NCBI RefSeq assembly: GCF_913053745.1
Contig: NZ_CAJXGF010000026.1
Coordinates: 1 to 36,493 of the forward strand
Origin: an uncultured Nitratireductor sp.
Lineage (GTDB): Bacteria > Pseudomonadota > Alphaproteobacteria > Rhizobiales > Rhizobiaceae
Direction: 5' to 3'
DNA: 36,493 nucleotides
Part shown: positions 25,476 to 33,606 of the stretch, piece by piece
Numbering within the stretch: the stretch's first letter is position 1
Layout: every line of letters starts with the position of its first letter
Program-made: the position numbers and the translations under genes
The notes under the pieces: model-generated
Told to the model about the DNA's origin: nothing
The model's database searches: none
What the model saw: only the letters and a program-made list of their open reading frames with translations

Positions 25476-26921
25476 ATGCTTGATCTCAATACGGTTCTGG
25501 TCGTCACATTTGCAATTGCCTGCCTGCAGGCGATTGCCTGGACATTCGTCTGGCTCGCCTGGCGGCATCTCTACGAGCTCAGATTTCTTGCCGCAGGACT
25601 CGCAGCGATAGCGCTTGGCCTGTTTCTGATGATCGTGCGCGGGCTGGAGCCGGCGGCGTGGAGCATCGTGCTCGCCAATCTCGTCATCAAGATCGGCCTC
25701 GTCCTGCTCGCCGAGGGGCTTGCGCGTTTCCTGGGGCAGCCGCGCTATAGCTGGATCGGCGTGTCGCTGCTGGTTTTCCAGCTCGTTAGCTGGAGCATCG
25801 CGATTGGTATCGCGCCGGGCAATCTCGCCATCCGGATACATCTGTCGACCGTCTTCACCGTGATCATGATGTCGATCATGTGCCTGGGACTGCTGCGCGA
25901 TAGAACACAGCCACGCCTGTTGCGCTGGATCACGATCGGCATCCTCGTCGAATATATGGTCGCCAGCATCCTACAGAGCGTGATCGAGCAAGGGTTGCCA
26001 GCGTCGGGGGATGCGCTCGTTCTGGCCGACCACAATGGCTGGTATCTGATGCAGGGCGCGCTGTTCCAGATCGCCTTCTTCGCCTGCGTCCTGTTCATGG
26101 TCAACACCCGGCTGTCGACCGATCTGCGCGAGAAAAACGAAGCCCTGTCACGCGAGATAGAAGAGCGCCGACGGCTGGAAACGAAACTGAGCGCCAGCCT
26201 GGAAGCCGAACGGGCGCTGCGCGAGGAGCAGGCCGATTTCATGCGTGTGGTCAGCCACGAGTTCCGCACCCCGCTTGCCATCATCCGCAACGCGACCCAA
26301 ATGATAAGCCTTGTAGGCCACAAGTCGCCCGAAGCCACACGCGAACGCATCGCCGGCATCAGCGAGGCGCTCAACCGCTTGTTTTCGCTCATCAACCGCT
26401 TCATGTCGGACGATCGAGAGAACCGCTTTCAACCCGAGCCGTTGACGATCGGCTCCCTGTTGCTCGACGTGCGGCTGCATTTCGGAATGACAAATCAGGG
26501 CGAGCGGCTGACCCTCACCGCAGACGACGAGCGGACTTCGTTTTTGGCGGACCCAGAGATGCTGACGACCATCATCATCAATCTCATCGACAACGCCCTC
26601 AAATACTCGCCGCCGGATCAGCCGATCGACGTCGATGTACGGCGGCGGGACAGTGACCTGATCATCCAGGTGCGCGACCGGGGCATCGGCATCCCCGCGA
26701 GCGAGTTGCACAAGATCGGGCGGCGCTTCTTCCGGGCCTCCAACGCCGCGACGCGGGGCGGATCCGGCCTTGGCCTCTATACATCGCGCAAGCTGCTTGA
26801 CTATCACGGCGGAGCGCTACAGTTGAATGCCAACAGCGATCGGGGGATGACGGCAACCGTATCCCTGCCCCTGCCGGTCGCAGCGACGGCACAGCCCCAT
26901 ATGGACCACGTAACGGCATGA
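25476..26921 (+). CDS. Membrane sensor histidine kinase
   Basis: A 481-residue kinase from ATG 25476. An open frame reaches back to 25380, but the N-terminal helix starts right after this ATG; the ribosome site is weak. Residues 5-215 form about six or seven membrane helices without a recognised sensor fold (LNTVLVVTFAIACLQAIAWTFVWLAW and on). A coiled-coil (225-250, TDLREKNEALSREIEERRRLETKL) leads to HisKA with H261 (DFMRVVSHEFRTPLAI). The HATPase domain has NLIDNALKYSPPDQP, DRGIGIP and GGSGLGLYTSRKLLDYHGG. It overlaps the response regulator by 4 nt (ATGA) and is divergent from the giant autotransporter. The signal sensed is unknown. Confidence 0.92.
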   Translation: MLDLNTVLVVTFAIACLQAIAWTFVWLAWRHLYELRFLAAGLAAIALGLFLMIVRGLEPAAWSIVLANLVIKIGLVLLAEGLARFLGQPRYSWIGVSLLVFQLVSWSIAIGIAPGNLAIRIHLSTVFTVIMMSIMCLGLLRDRTQPRLLRWITIGILVEYMVASILQSVIEQGLPASGDALVLADHNGWYLMQGALFQIAFFACVLFMVNTRLSTDLREKNEALSREIEERRRLETKLSASLEAERALREEQADFMRVVSHEFRTPLAIIRNATQMISLVGHKSPEATRERIAGISEALNRLFSLINRFMSDDRENRFQPEPLTIGSLLLDVRLHFGMTNQGERLTLTADDERTSFLADPEMLTTIIINLIDNALKYSPPDQPIDVDVRRRDSDLIIQVRDRGIGIPASELHKIGRRFFRASNAATRGGSGLGLYTSRKLLDYHGGALQLNANSDRGMTATVSLPLPVAATAQPHMDHVTA

Positions 26922-27637
26922 CTCATATTCTCATCGTCGAGGATGAACCGCGGCTGCGCGCGGATCTAGTAGATTTTCTGCATCTGAGCGGCCTCGAGGC
27001 CTCTGGCGTTGCAACGGCGCATGAACTGCGCAAGGAACTCAGCGGCGGTCGCAGGCCGACGGTCGTGGTACTCGACGTCGGACTGCCGGACGGAAACGGA
27101 TTCGAACTCGCCGGCGAAATACGCCGCAACCACGCGTGCGGCATCGTCATGCTGACCGCGCTCGGCGACAGTGCCGACCGTATCCGCGGGTTCGACAGCG
27201 GCGCCGATATCTATCTCATCAAGGACAGCACATTGCGTGAGATCGAGGCAGCGATCCGCAGCCTGCTGCGCCGCACCGGCGACCTGCCCGCGATGATCAG
27301 CAACGACGATCAGTGGACCCTCGACAGCACCGGCTGGCTTCTGACCGCGCCCTGTCAGCAAACGCTCAGGCTAACCGCTGCGGAATTCGCCTTCATGAAC
27401 GTTCTGTGCAGCCGCAGCGGCGAAGTCTGCCCTCGCGAGGAACTGGTCGATATACTGGCACGCCCACGGTCCATCTTCGACAACCGGCACCTCGACGCCG
27501 TTGTCAGCCGGCTGCGCAGGAAGATCGAGGCGCGCACCAACCTTCCGGCGCCGATCAAGGTTGTATATGGCGTCGGATATACGTTCACCGCTTCGGTCAG
27601 CGTGTGGAACGGCACTTCGTCAGAAAGCGCAGGCTAA
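26918..27637 (+). CDS. OmpR/PhoB-family response regulator
   Basis: A 239-residue regulator. The receiver (1-118) has E8-D9 (ILIVEDEPRLR), phosphoacceptor D53 (VVVLDVGLPDGNGFEL), T80 (VMLTALGD) and a lysine in IYLIKDS. The winged-helix DNA-binding domain (about 130-228) has LTAAEFAFMNVLCSRSGEVCPREEL, then HLDAVVSRLRRKIEA and KVVYGVGYTF, the usual OmpR fold. It overlaps the kinase by ATGA, so they are co-translated. The tandem AATTCTG repeats at 25355-25381 are the probable target. No terminator with a U-run follows; a hairpin sits at 27735-27768. Confidence 0.93.
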   Translation: MTHILIVEDEPRLRADLVDFLHLSGLEASGVATAHELRKELSGGRRPTVVVLDVGLPDGNGFELAGEIRRNHACGIVMLTALGDSADRIRGFDSGADIYLIKDSTLREIEAAIRSLLRRTGDLPAMISNDDQWTLDSTGWLLTAPCQQTLRLTAAEFAFMNVLCSRSGEVCPREELVDILARPRSIFDNRHLDAVVSRLRRKIEARTNLPAPIKVVYGVGYTFTASVSVWNGTSSESAG

Positions 27638-27734
27638 CTTTTCTGCCGACGCATGACGCAACCATCCCAGGTGATCGACCTATCAGGGGCGTGCCGGGCG
27701 CTGACCAAGCGCCTGTTGCGTCCACCGATCAATC

Positions 27735-27768
27735 GTCGGCTTTTCTGAATCCGCATTCGAAAGCCGAC
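27735..27768. repeat. Imperfect hairpin downstream of the response regulator
   Basis: GTCGGCTTT (27735-27743) pairs with AAAGCCGAC (27760-27768) over 9 bp, with an inner GAAT/ATTC stem around CCGC. The surrounding 240 bp (27638-27878) holds no recognised gene. The hairpin could end or protect the kinase/regulator transcript, or be a REP-like intergenic element. Confidence 0.45.
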
Positions 27769-27878
27769 CGTCGGCTCCCGGCCCCTGACCTGCCAGATTG
27801 AATCCTTCCCGGGATGGACGGTCAAAGGACTCATATAGGTCTCGATCGGGGTGGGATAACGACATTGGCTCATCGCGC

Positions 27879-28605
27879 TTAAGGTCGTCTCAGAGAGTAG
27901 GGTGGCTCAACCTCTAGCTGATGCTTGAGGTGGCCCCATGTCGCCAACTCAAAACGTCGAGGCCATTCGATCCCCAGTCGTTCCGCCATTTCTCGTGCTC
28001 GAGGAAGGTATGCTGCCGCATAAGCAAGATGCGCTGAGATCACCGACCCACGTGTGGGTGTGAGGGGCGGAAGTGACGCCAAAAGTTCCTTCTGATCAGC
28101 GGTAATAAGTCTATTCAGGTGAAGAGCACCGCCCCTATGGGGCGCACCTGTCTCCTCGATAAGCAGATCGACCAGCAAATTGCGCAGGTGGAACACGCCG
28201 GTAATTGCGTTGAAGTATTCTTTTCGTCCCATCGCGACGGGAAGCAGGCCGAGCACCCGAATAAACTCCTCGATTTGCCATCGCATTCGACCAGCATTGG
28301 GGCCTGTTTTTTCCAGTGTTTCAGGTAAAGCTTCAAACAGTCGGTCGTGATCGAAGAGAACTTTCAAACCATCCCTTGCCCCTGCGCTCCCGCCATAGAA
28401 CGATCTCGCCCACAAGACCAACTGCGTTGCGCCAGGATTTTGCGAATTGATCTGTATGACCGTTTCCTATCACGGCTAAGAAATCAATGTCGCTGTGGAG
28501 ATCCTCAAGTCCTGCACCGTAGCTGCCGCTCAGAAACAAAGCTTTTATGTCCGGCCTAGTTTCGAGCTCGTGCGCAATTGTCTTGATTGAGGCGGTGCTT
28601 TCCAT
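27879..28605 (-). pseudogene. Nucleotidyltransferase-domain protein broken by a frameshift
   Basis: The 5' part (28605 to about 28390) encodes IKALFLSGSYGAGLEDLHSDIDFLAVIG, the GS-x(n)-D-x-D nucleotidyltransferase motif, followed by GEIVLWRERRG. The rest matches only in the +1 frame (GLKVLFDHDRLFEALPETLEK, through GVFHLRNLLVDLLIEETG, to about residue 240). One extra base near 28365-28400, possibly in the GGGGC run, explains the break. Relatives include minimal nucleotidyltransferases and aminoglycoside adenylyltransferase-like proteins; the substrate cannot be assigned. An intact ancestor would be about 240 residues. A sequencing error at this site is the main alternative. Confidence 0.75.
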
Positions 28606-28672
28606 CGACTCATCTCCAAACCTTCAACTGGAGGTTATCAATCTGGGATCGATGTTCAATGGCAACAGAGGC

Positions 28673-28740
28673 GTCGAATCCTGCCGTTTGGCCCGTCCCG
28701 CGCCCGAAATGACCGCGGTGAGGTGGGAAGCGGTCATTCG
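28673..28740. repeat. Dispersed repeat, copy A, with internal hairpin
   Basis: This stretch matches 29467-29520 with only a few substitutions over about 53 bp, beginning GTCGAATCCTGCCGTTTGGC. It contains AATGACCGC (28708-28716) and GCGGTCATT (28730-28738), a perfect 9-bp inverted repeat. Copies A and B are in the same orientation and flank the GNAT gene. Confidence 0.75.
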
Positions 28741-28808
28741 TATGATTGCGAATATCTGGCAGCTATGCGGACAAATCTGCCTTTTGAGATTGGATCACAT
28801 ATATCCGC

Positions 28809-29345
28809 TCATCGCTGCTCTTCAATCGCCCTTTTGGACAGAATGTGTCGCTCGCACTCCGCGCCGTCGGATTCATCTATGAATTTTTCGACATACTTGA
28901 ATCCAAGCTTTTCATGGACCCGACGCGATCCGCTGTTGTCGACAACAAATTCGGACCCGACCTCTGACAAACCCAACACTTCAAAGCCAAATCTCAGCAC
29001 TTCGCGCGCGGCCTCCGTGGCATATCCACGGCCCCAGAACAAACGTCCGATCACGAAGCTAATTCCCGGATCTTTCAAACTGAGGCCAACGGTTCCAATA
29101 GAAACTGGACCGCCGTGAATATCGATACTCCACAAAAGGCGTTCTTTGACGGCAGCCTTCTCGAGTGCCCTCTCCAGCCAAGCTTGTCCTTCTGAAATGC
29201 TCGCCGGGATCGGATCACCGGCTAGGTACGCCGACTCTCGGTCCGTCGCACGTTCGAACCATGCCGGGATATCGCGCTCACTCGGCGCGCGAAGGACGAG
29301 CCGGTCGGTGCGCAATGGCGGCACATGCTCGTGGGAGGCAATCAC
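28809..29345 (-). CDS. GNAT-family N-acetyltransferase (RimJ/RimL-like)
   Basis: A 178-residue acetyltransferase. LRTDRLVLRAPSERDIPAWFE is the usual start of RimJ/RimL-type GNAT proteins. GTVGLSLKDPGISFVIGRLFWGRGYATEAAREVLRFGFE holds the acetyl-CoA-binding R/Q-x-x-G-x-A/G-like loop (GRGYAT), and VDNSGSRRVHEKLGFKYVE is the conserved C-terminal helix-strand. It would transfer an acetyl group to an amine, either a protein N-terminus or a small molecule such as a drug; the substrate is not predictable. The start is GTG 29345 without a clear ribosome site. The gene is flanked by two direct repeats, suggesting it arrived or was duplicated as a unit. Confidence 0.85.
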   Translation of the reverse strand: MIASHEHVPPLRTDRLVLRAPSERDIPAWFERATDRESAYLAGDPIPASISEGQAWLERALEKAAVKERLLWSIDIHGGPVSIGTVGLSLKDPGISFVIGRLFWGRGYATEAAREVLRFGFEVLGLSEVGSEFVVDNSGSRRVHEKLGFKYVEKFIDESDGAECERHILSKRAIEEQR

Positions 29346-29466
29346 AACAGCAAATCCATCGAATATCCACGCAACTGCTTAGCGGACATTGAGCAGAAAC
29401 GCAGCATTTGAGAGGTTTGGCTCACAGCAGACGTTCGCTGCGATGGATTCGAAAGGCTGCTCTGGT

Positions 29467-29571
29467 GTCGAATCCTGCCGTTTGGCCCGTCCCGTGCCCG
29501 AAATGATCGCGGTGGGGTGGATGTCTGCGCGCCCGCTTCTGGGCGACGGACTTGGGAAAGCGGCCATTCGA
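29467..29571. repeat. Dispersed repeat, copy B
   Basis: The first 53 bp match copy A (28673-28726). A segment of about 34 bp absent from copy A then intervenes, and the match resumes with GGAAAGCGGCCATTCG against GGAAGCGGTCATTCG. The hairpin arms are less complementary here. Confidence 0.7.
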
Positions 29572-29673
29572 CTGGACCGCGCGACGTTTCAGACGCTCAG
29601 GCCAACTTTCCCTGGTTCGAGGGCAGCGGGCTGAGCTGTCGTGCTCGATCCCACTGCCACGGAGTTCTGCCCG

Positions 29674-30093
29674 TCATGCAGCCGCCGCTGGCCGTCTGGG
29701 CCAATCACTCACGATGATCGCCATGATCAGCATCTTACCCAGCCAGTCGCCGGCATGGGCCACACCGAGGGCAGGAGACATGCCGTCGAAGATCACCGCG
29801 CCCGCGAGTTGGATCACATAGAACGCGGCCCAGAGAAGGGCTCCGAGGCCGGCAGCAGCTTTCCAGTCAGCAATGCCGAGGCGGCCGATCAGCCAAGCGA
29901 GAAACCAGGCCGTGAACAATTCGCGCAGGGGTGCCACGAAGAACTTCCATGGCGCCATTGCGGTCGACTCCGCGCCTTGCGTTTGCGCCCAGACGCTGCC
30001 GAACAGCAGCGGGCTTTACCAGACGAGGCTGAACACGAAAGCCGTCACTCCCGCGACGACGACGGCAGCGGGATTGATCCTCGATACGGTCAT
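29674..30093 (-). pseudogene. DUF1761 membrane protein interrupted by a stop codon
   Basis: From ATG 30093 the frame reads MTVSRINPAAVVVAGVTAFV, then FSLVW, a TAA at 30018-30016, and then SPLLFGSVWAQ and on through FTAWFLAWLIGRLG and LGALLWAAFYVIQLAGAVIFDG to 29674. The family motif is W-Y-S-P-L-L-F-G, so the stop replaces the tyrosine codon (TAC or TAT to TAA, one substitution). Without it the protein would have about 138 residues and four helices, a normal DUF1761 size. The ATG overlaps the stop of the ArsR-SRPBCC gene (ATGA), so it was the second gene of that operon. A shortened protein starting at ATG 29958 is possible but lacks the first helix. Confidence 0.85.
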
Positions 30094-30968
30094 TTGGTTT
30101 CTCCATCGGCTGAAATTCGCCCCTCATCCTGCTGTCCGCGCATGTAAAGCAGCGACCCGGGCGTGGTGAGCAGCTCCCCCGTCTCGAGCAGCGTCTTGAG
30201 GCCCGACAGCACCATCGGCCAGCCGCCATAGAGTTCGGGCCGGGCATCCGCCGGCAGGCGGTCGTGCACCACCGTCAGCCGGCAGGAATCGCCGACCGGG
30301 ATGATCTCCCAGGTGACGCGCGAGAAGCCGGCCGCCTTCACCTCGTCGCTCCAAAGCGCGCGGAAGGTCTGCACCAGCCGCCGTGGCGGATCGATCTCCA
30401 GGTTCTCACCCTCGGTGATCTGCAGCCCCGGATTGTCGGATCCGGCCGGAACGGCGGTCACGTAGCGGGAGCCCGGCGCCCAGTCGGAATGGATCTCCAC
30501 CCCGAAGCTGTAGGCCGCCCGCATGCGCGGATCGGTGATCGCCTGCCAGAGGCGTTCCGGCGTCGTCTTGATGTAGATTTCAAAGACCGCCATCGCGCCC
30601 TGTCCGTCGGGCGAGGGCACGAGAGGCACCTGGTGTGGCACGTGGGTCGGTTCCATCGGTTCATCCTCCAGTTGTCGTTTCAGGCTCGTGAGCGCCGCCG
30701 CCCATCGCTCGGTGAATTTGTTGACCCAGCGGTCGTGGATCATCCGGATCGGCACCGGGTTGAGGAAATGGCGCTTCTCGCGGCCCACCTTCTGGGTCAC
30801 CACCAGGCCGGCCTCTTCCAGCAGCCGCAGGTGCTTCATGACGCCGAAGCGCGTCATCGGCAGCCGCTCCTCCAGCGCGCTCAAGGTCTGGCCGTCCTTC
30901 TCGAACAGCGCGTCCAGCAGGCCGCGGCGGGTCGGATCGGCAAGCGCTTTGAAGACTTCGTCGTCCAT
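30090..30968 (-). CDS. ArsR-type regulator fused to an SRPBCC (AHSA1-like) domain
   Basis: A 292-residue protein. An ArsR winged helix spans about 1-95 (MDDEVFKALADPTRRGLLDALFEKDGQTLSALEERL, then TRFGVMKHLRLLEEAGLVV). An SRPBCC/AHSA1 ligand-binding domain spans about 125-265 (FEIYIKTTPERLWQAITDP to the C-terminal LSGLKTLLETGE). Such proteins regulate nearby SRPBCC or membrane genes, and here both domains are in one chain. The start is ATG 30968: an upstream in-frame TTG at 31004 lies inside the -35 box and is rejected. Transcription is predicted to begin at this ATG, giving a leaderless message. The GTGACTATATAGTCAC palindrome in the promoter suggests autoregulation. It is followed by the broken DUF1761 gene. 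Confidence 0.88.
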   Translation of the reverse strand: MDDEVFKALADPTRRGLLDALFEKDGQTLSALEERLPMTRFGVMKHLRLLEEAGLVVTQKVGREKRHFLNPVPIRMIHDRWVNKFTERWAAALTSLKRQLEDEPMEPTHVPHQVPLVPSPDGQGAMAVFEIYIKTTPERLWQAITDPRMRAAYSFGVEIHSDWAPGSRYVTAVPAGSDNPGLQITEGENLEIDPPRRLVQTFRALWSDEVKAAGFSRVTWEIIPVGDSCRLTVVHDRLPADARPELYGGWPMVLSGLKTLLETGELLTTPGSLLYMRGQQDEGRISADGETK

Positions 30969-30974
30969 GGGAAG

Positions 30975-31004
30975 ATAATAGGTGACTATATAGTCACATG
31001 TCAA
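30975..31004 (-). promoter_or_regulatory. Near-consensus promoter with embedded 16-bp palindrome
   Basis: On the minus strand TTGACA (31004-30999), an 18-nt spacer and TATTAT (30980-30975). The spacer contains GTGACTATATAGTCAC (30982-30997), a perfect palindrome well placed for an ArsR-type dimer to block polymerase. The predicted start point falls at about 30968, the ATG itself. Confidence 0.72.
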
Positions 31005-31298
31005 GCGATGTTTCGGCGCGCACGATACAGGGATAACGCAGATCTGCTTTTTCAGCGGTCGCTGGGAAGGTCGGCATTCAGGCGACGATTAAGTCGCCGT
31101 GAGCGACTGCAATGGGGTCGCAAGCTGACTGGGCAAACTTTGCCTGACGGGGCAGCCGCAGAACGGCAGCTTACCGCCGAGCGTTTACCAAAACCGGACA
31201 GGCAGCAGACGGCCCCTTTGCTTCCTAACAGGCTCTTGCTTGAGTAGCCAAACTGAGGCGCAAGTCTGCTTCCAAAGCGAGTTCGACATTTTCTCAAG
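31005..31298. other. Intergenic region between the ArsR-SRPBCC and NYN genes
   Basis: No gene is supported. A short hairpin GGCGAC-GATTAA-GTCGCC occurs at 31081-31098. The GC-rich, broken texture resembles the intergenic repeat remnants elsewhere in the window. Confidence 0.35.
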
Positions 31299-32039
31299 CT
31301 AAGCACTGTTTCTCGCGGAACGTTTAGCTGACGTTTTTTCGCGTATGCAAACCGCATGACCCTCTGGATGATCGATCTCGAACGCACCGGTCTTGCGCAC
31401 GAGATCACTAAGCTTCCGGAAACCGAAATTACGCGGATCAAAATCGGAAGCTAGGTTGGCGAGCTGTGTGCCAACAGCACCGAGCGGCGCCCAGCCGTCA
31501 TCCGTCTCCATTTGACGGAGAACCCGTTTGATTATTGGTGTTGCCGCCGATGGCGGCTGCAGTGGTTTCGACTTGCCGCCATTCGCTTCGGTATTGGCTG
31601 GCGCATCTGGCAGAAGGTTTTCTGTGTAAACAAAGCGACGGCAGGCTTGGCGGAAGCTCTCGGGTGTTTTCTGCTCACCGAAGCCGAATACATCCACGCT
31701 TTGCTCTCGGATTCGTGCCGCAAGGCGGGTGAAATCACTATCGGATGAAACGAGACAGAAGCCGTCGAAACGCCCGCTATGCAGAAGATCCATTGCATCG
31801 ATCACGAGCGTGATATCGGATGCATTCTTGCCTGTCGTGTAAGCGAATTGCTGCTGAGGAATGATGGCATACTGCGCCAGCACGTCGTTCCAGGCTCTCG
31901 ACCGAACGTTGGTGAAGTCACCATAAATACGCCGGACGCTTGCCTCCCCAATCTTTGCGATCTCGTCGAACAATCCATCGACGATCTTCGCCGATGCGTT
32001 ATCTGCGTCGATGAGAACAGCGAGCCGCGGCGAGTGCAT
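31299..32039 (-). CDS. NYN-domain ribonuclease-like protein with C-terminal OST-HTH/LOTUS domain
   Basis: A 246-residue cytosolic protein. The NYN (PIN-like) domain spans about 5-145: LAVLIDADNASAKI, DFTNVRSRAW, SDITLVIDAMDLL and LVSSDSDFTRLAARIRE supply the conserved aspartates of the LabA/NYN fold, expected to bind metal and cleave RNA. A Pro/Ser-rich linker (145-165) leads to an OST-HTH/LOTUS domain (about 168-235, IIKRVLRQMETDDGWAPLGAVGTQLANLASDFDPRNFGFRKLSDLV), an RNA-binding module. The start is ATG 32039 with GAGG 10 nt upstream. It lies 128 nt after a DUF2726 nuclease-like gene on the same strand. Confidence 0.9.
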   Translation of the reverse strand: MHSPRLAVLIDADNASAKIVDGLFDEIAKIGEASVRRIYGDFTNVRSRAWNDVLAQYAIIPQQQFAYTTGKNASDITLVIDAMDLLHSGRFDGFCLVSSDSDFTRLAARIREQSVDVFGFGEQKTPESFRQACRRFVYTENLLPDAPANTEANGGKSKPLQPPSAATPIIKRVLRQMETDDGWAPLGAVGTQLANLASDFDPRNFGFRKLSDLVRKTGAFEIDHPEGHAVCIREKTSAKRSARNSA

Positions 32040-32167
32040 AGTAGCGTTACCTCAAATACACCAGTTCAAGCTTACTCATCCGGAAAACTGGCTCCATCGA
32101 TCTTTCGATGAAATTAACGAGTGTGTTCTGAAGCCAAAGAAAAATAGGCCTTGTAAACGGAAAATCT

Positions 32168-32866
32168 TTAGCCCTGCGTTGTCTCCGGATCATTGGCGGA
32201 TGCCACGAACAAGCTCTCGGTTCTCTCTGGCCTGTCGACCAGCCGCTCCACTAAGCGTCGCAGTTCCGACGGTGTAGTTTGTCCCGCCACTATCTCGTGG
32301 TAGCCAATACCAGCACGTCGCAGCGCTTCCTTTTTAACTGCATCGCGTGCTGCCGCCGAACCCTGATGATGGCCAGTACCCTGATACTCAACAACATGGC
32401 GAGGACGGCATTGTTCGTCCACAATAAGCAGATCAACACGCTTGGAATTGATGCAGCTGTAAGCGGCTTGATCCCTTGTGCTGAGAATCTCTCCTAGCGA
32501 CACCTGCGCCATGACCTGCCAAAGCGGGTTCAAGCTCAGCACGTTTTGATCAAGTTCCTGAAAGAGTCGAGCTTCGCTGCGGTTGAGCAACGACTGGCTC
32601 TTGAATTTAGCACCCATGACTATTCGCAACTGATCGGCTGCGTCGATGGTCCTGGTTGGAAGCAGATCGGGGACAGGCTGCAGCGGCGGTGTATCAAGCC
32701 GCATTCTTTCGCGTGTACCCCACCGCCACCTGTTGCGCGTTCGCCACCTATGCCGCGTATAGTCTGCTCTTAGTTTCTCCGCCATAGCCCCAGCTATCGC
32801 GGCCAACGCTAGAGCCGCGACGAGCGACGTATTTTTGTCTAGAACAACAAGAACCTCATCAAACAT
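32168..32866 (-). CDS. DUF2726 protein, PD-(D/E)XK nuclease-like
   Basis: A 232-residue protein. One hydrophobic segment near the N-terminus (13-30, TSLVAALALAAIAGAMAE) may anchor it in the membrane; a basic stretch follows. The DUF2726 domain spans about 85-215: SLLNRSEARLFQELDQ, then RVDLLIVDEQCRPRHVVEYQGTGHHQG and AVKKEALRRAGIGYHEI, with D (RVDLLIV) and E-x-Q (VEYQG) in the pattern of PD-(D/E)XK nucleases. Family members are generally uncharacterised. The start is ATG 32866. It is upstream of, and may be co-transcribed with, the NYN gene. Confidence 0.8.
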   Translation of the reverse strand: MFDEVLVVLDKNTSLVAALALAAIAGAMAEKLRADYTRHRWRTRNRWRWGTRERMRLDTPPLQPVPDLLPTRTIDAADQLRIVMGAKFKSQSLLNRSEARLFQELDQNVLSLNPLWQVMAQVSLGEILSTRDQAAYSCINSKRVDLLIVDEQCRPRHVVEYQGTGHHQGSAAARDAVKKEALRRAGIGYHEIVAGQTTPSELRRLVERLVDRPERTESLFVASANDPETTQG

Positions 32867-33319
32867 GAGACGTACTCTATCAAAATATGATGTAAATCCG
32901 GCTTAAAGAGAAATTTGCAATTCTAAGAATTATGCAGATCTTTAGGTGGGTTTCATCGTTCGGAATTCTATTATTTGAATGGCTGGCGACAGGGAGCGCG
33001 TCAGCTGGAGCGCACAAGCGCAACCAGTCCTTGTCCAGAATGAATGGCAGTCGCAATTTTCTCGATATCGAAAGGAATTGTCGGCTCGCCTCCATTTTGT
33101 GATTTCTGAGAGCTCTTCTAACGGCCAATGGTGGTCGAAGGGTCAGTGTCAAGAAACCTCTGAAGAAGCGACAGATTTGGGCAATTCGCTTCCTCCTCGA
33201 TAGATACCAGGCTCCGAGGGTGTGATCTCGTCAACATCAGGATCGGAACTCCGCTTAAAGCAAGTGAATGGAGCGAGGAGTGGGAGGTCGATTCCACATC
33301 CAAAAGCAGCAGGTGCTTC
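32867..33319. other. AT-richer intergenic region
   Basis: About 450 bp. A plus-strand frame 32979-33203 (74 residues) is open but has no recognised motif and a weak start. The AT-rich part at 32880-32960 probably contains the promoter of the DUF2726 gene. Nothing else was recognised. Confidence 0.4.
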
Positions 33320-33588
33320 TACCGCGCACAGATGAGCCACGGCCCTGCGACGGTGTTTAAGATGTCGAATTCCTCTGTGACGCGCGCCAGTTCCTTCTTC
33401 AGGCGACGTATCTATGCCGCCGGATCCCCATCGTTTCCTGATGACTTCGGGAACTTCTTCTTCCACGCGTAAAGCGAGTGTTGGCTCACGCCCAACCACT
33501 TCGACACCTTCGCAATCGGATAGCCACGCTCGGTGATCTGCGCGACAGCATGGCGCTTGAACGCGTCATTGAAGTTACCGGTCCGCAT
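33320..33588 (-). pseudogene. IS3-family OrfA remnant (second copy type)
   Basis: From ATG 33588 the frame reads MRTGNFNDAFKRHAVAQITERGYPIAKV and SKWLGVSQHSLYAWKKKFPKSSG, the helix-turn-helix of IS3 OrfA. A TAG replaces the codon before IRRLKKELARVTEEFDIL, the zipper region, after which the frame decays. It is a different IS3 subgroup from the remnant at 16615-16895. No OrfB follows. Confidence 0.85.
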
Positions 33589-33606
33589 CATGGCCTCTTT
33601 GCCCAA

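Noticed and set aside
27634..27873. 79-codon minus-strand frame after the OmpR-type regulator
   Set aside because: It spans a hairpin and shows no motif or ribosome site.
30969..31004. N-terminal extension of the ArsR-SRPBCC protein from TTG 31004
   Set aside because: The codons coincide with the -35 box and operator palindrome, so they are unlikely to be transcribed.
30264..31247. 327-codon plus-strand frame opposite the ArsR-SRPBCC gene
   Set aside because: It is antisense to a gene with clear domains, promoter and operator.
33149..33499. 116-codon minus-strand frame near the IS3 remnant
   Set aside because: It overlaps the OrfA remnant in a different frame and lacks any family resemblance.
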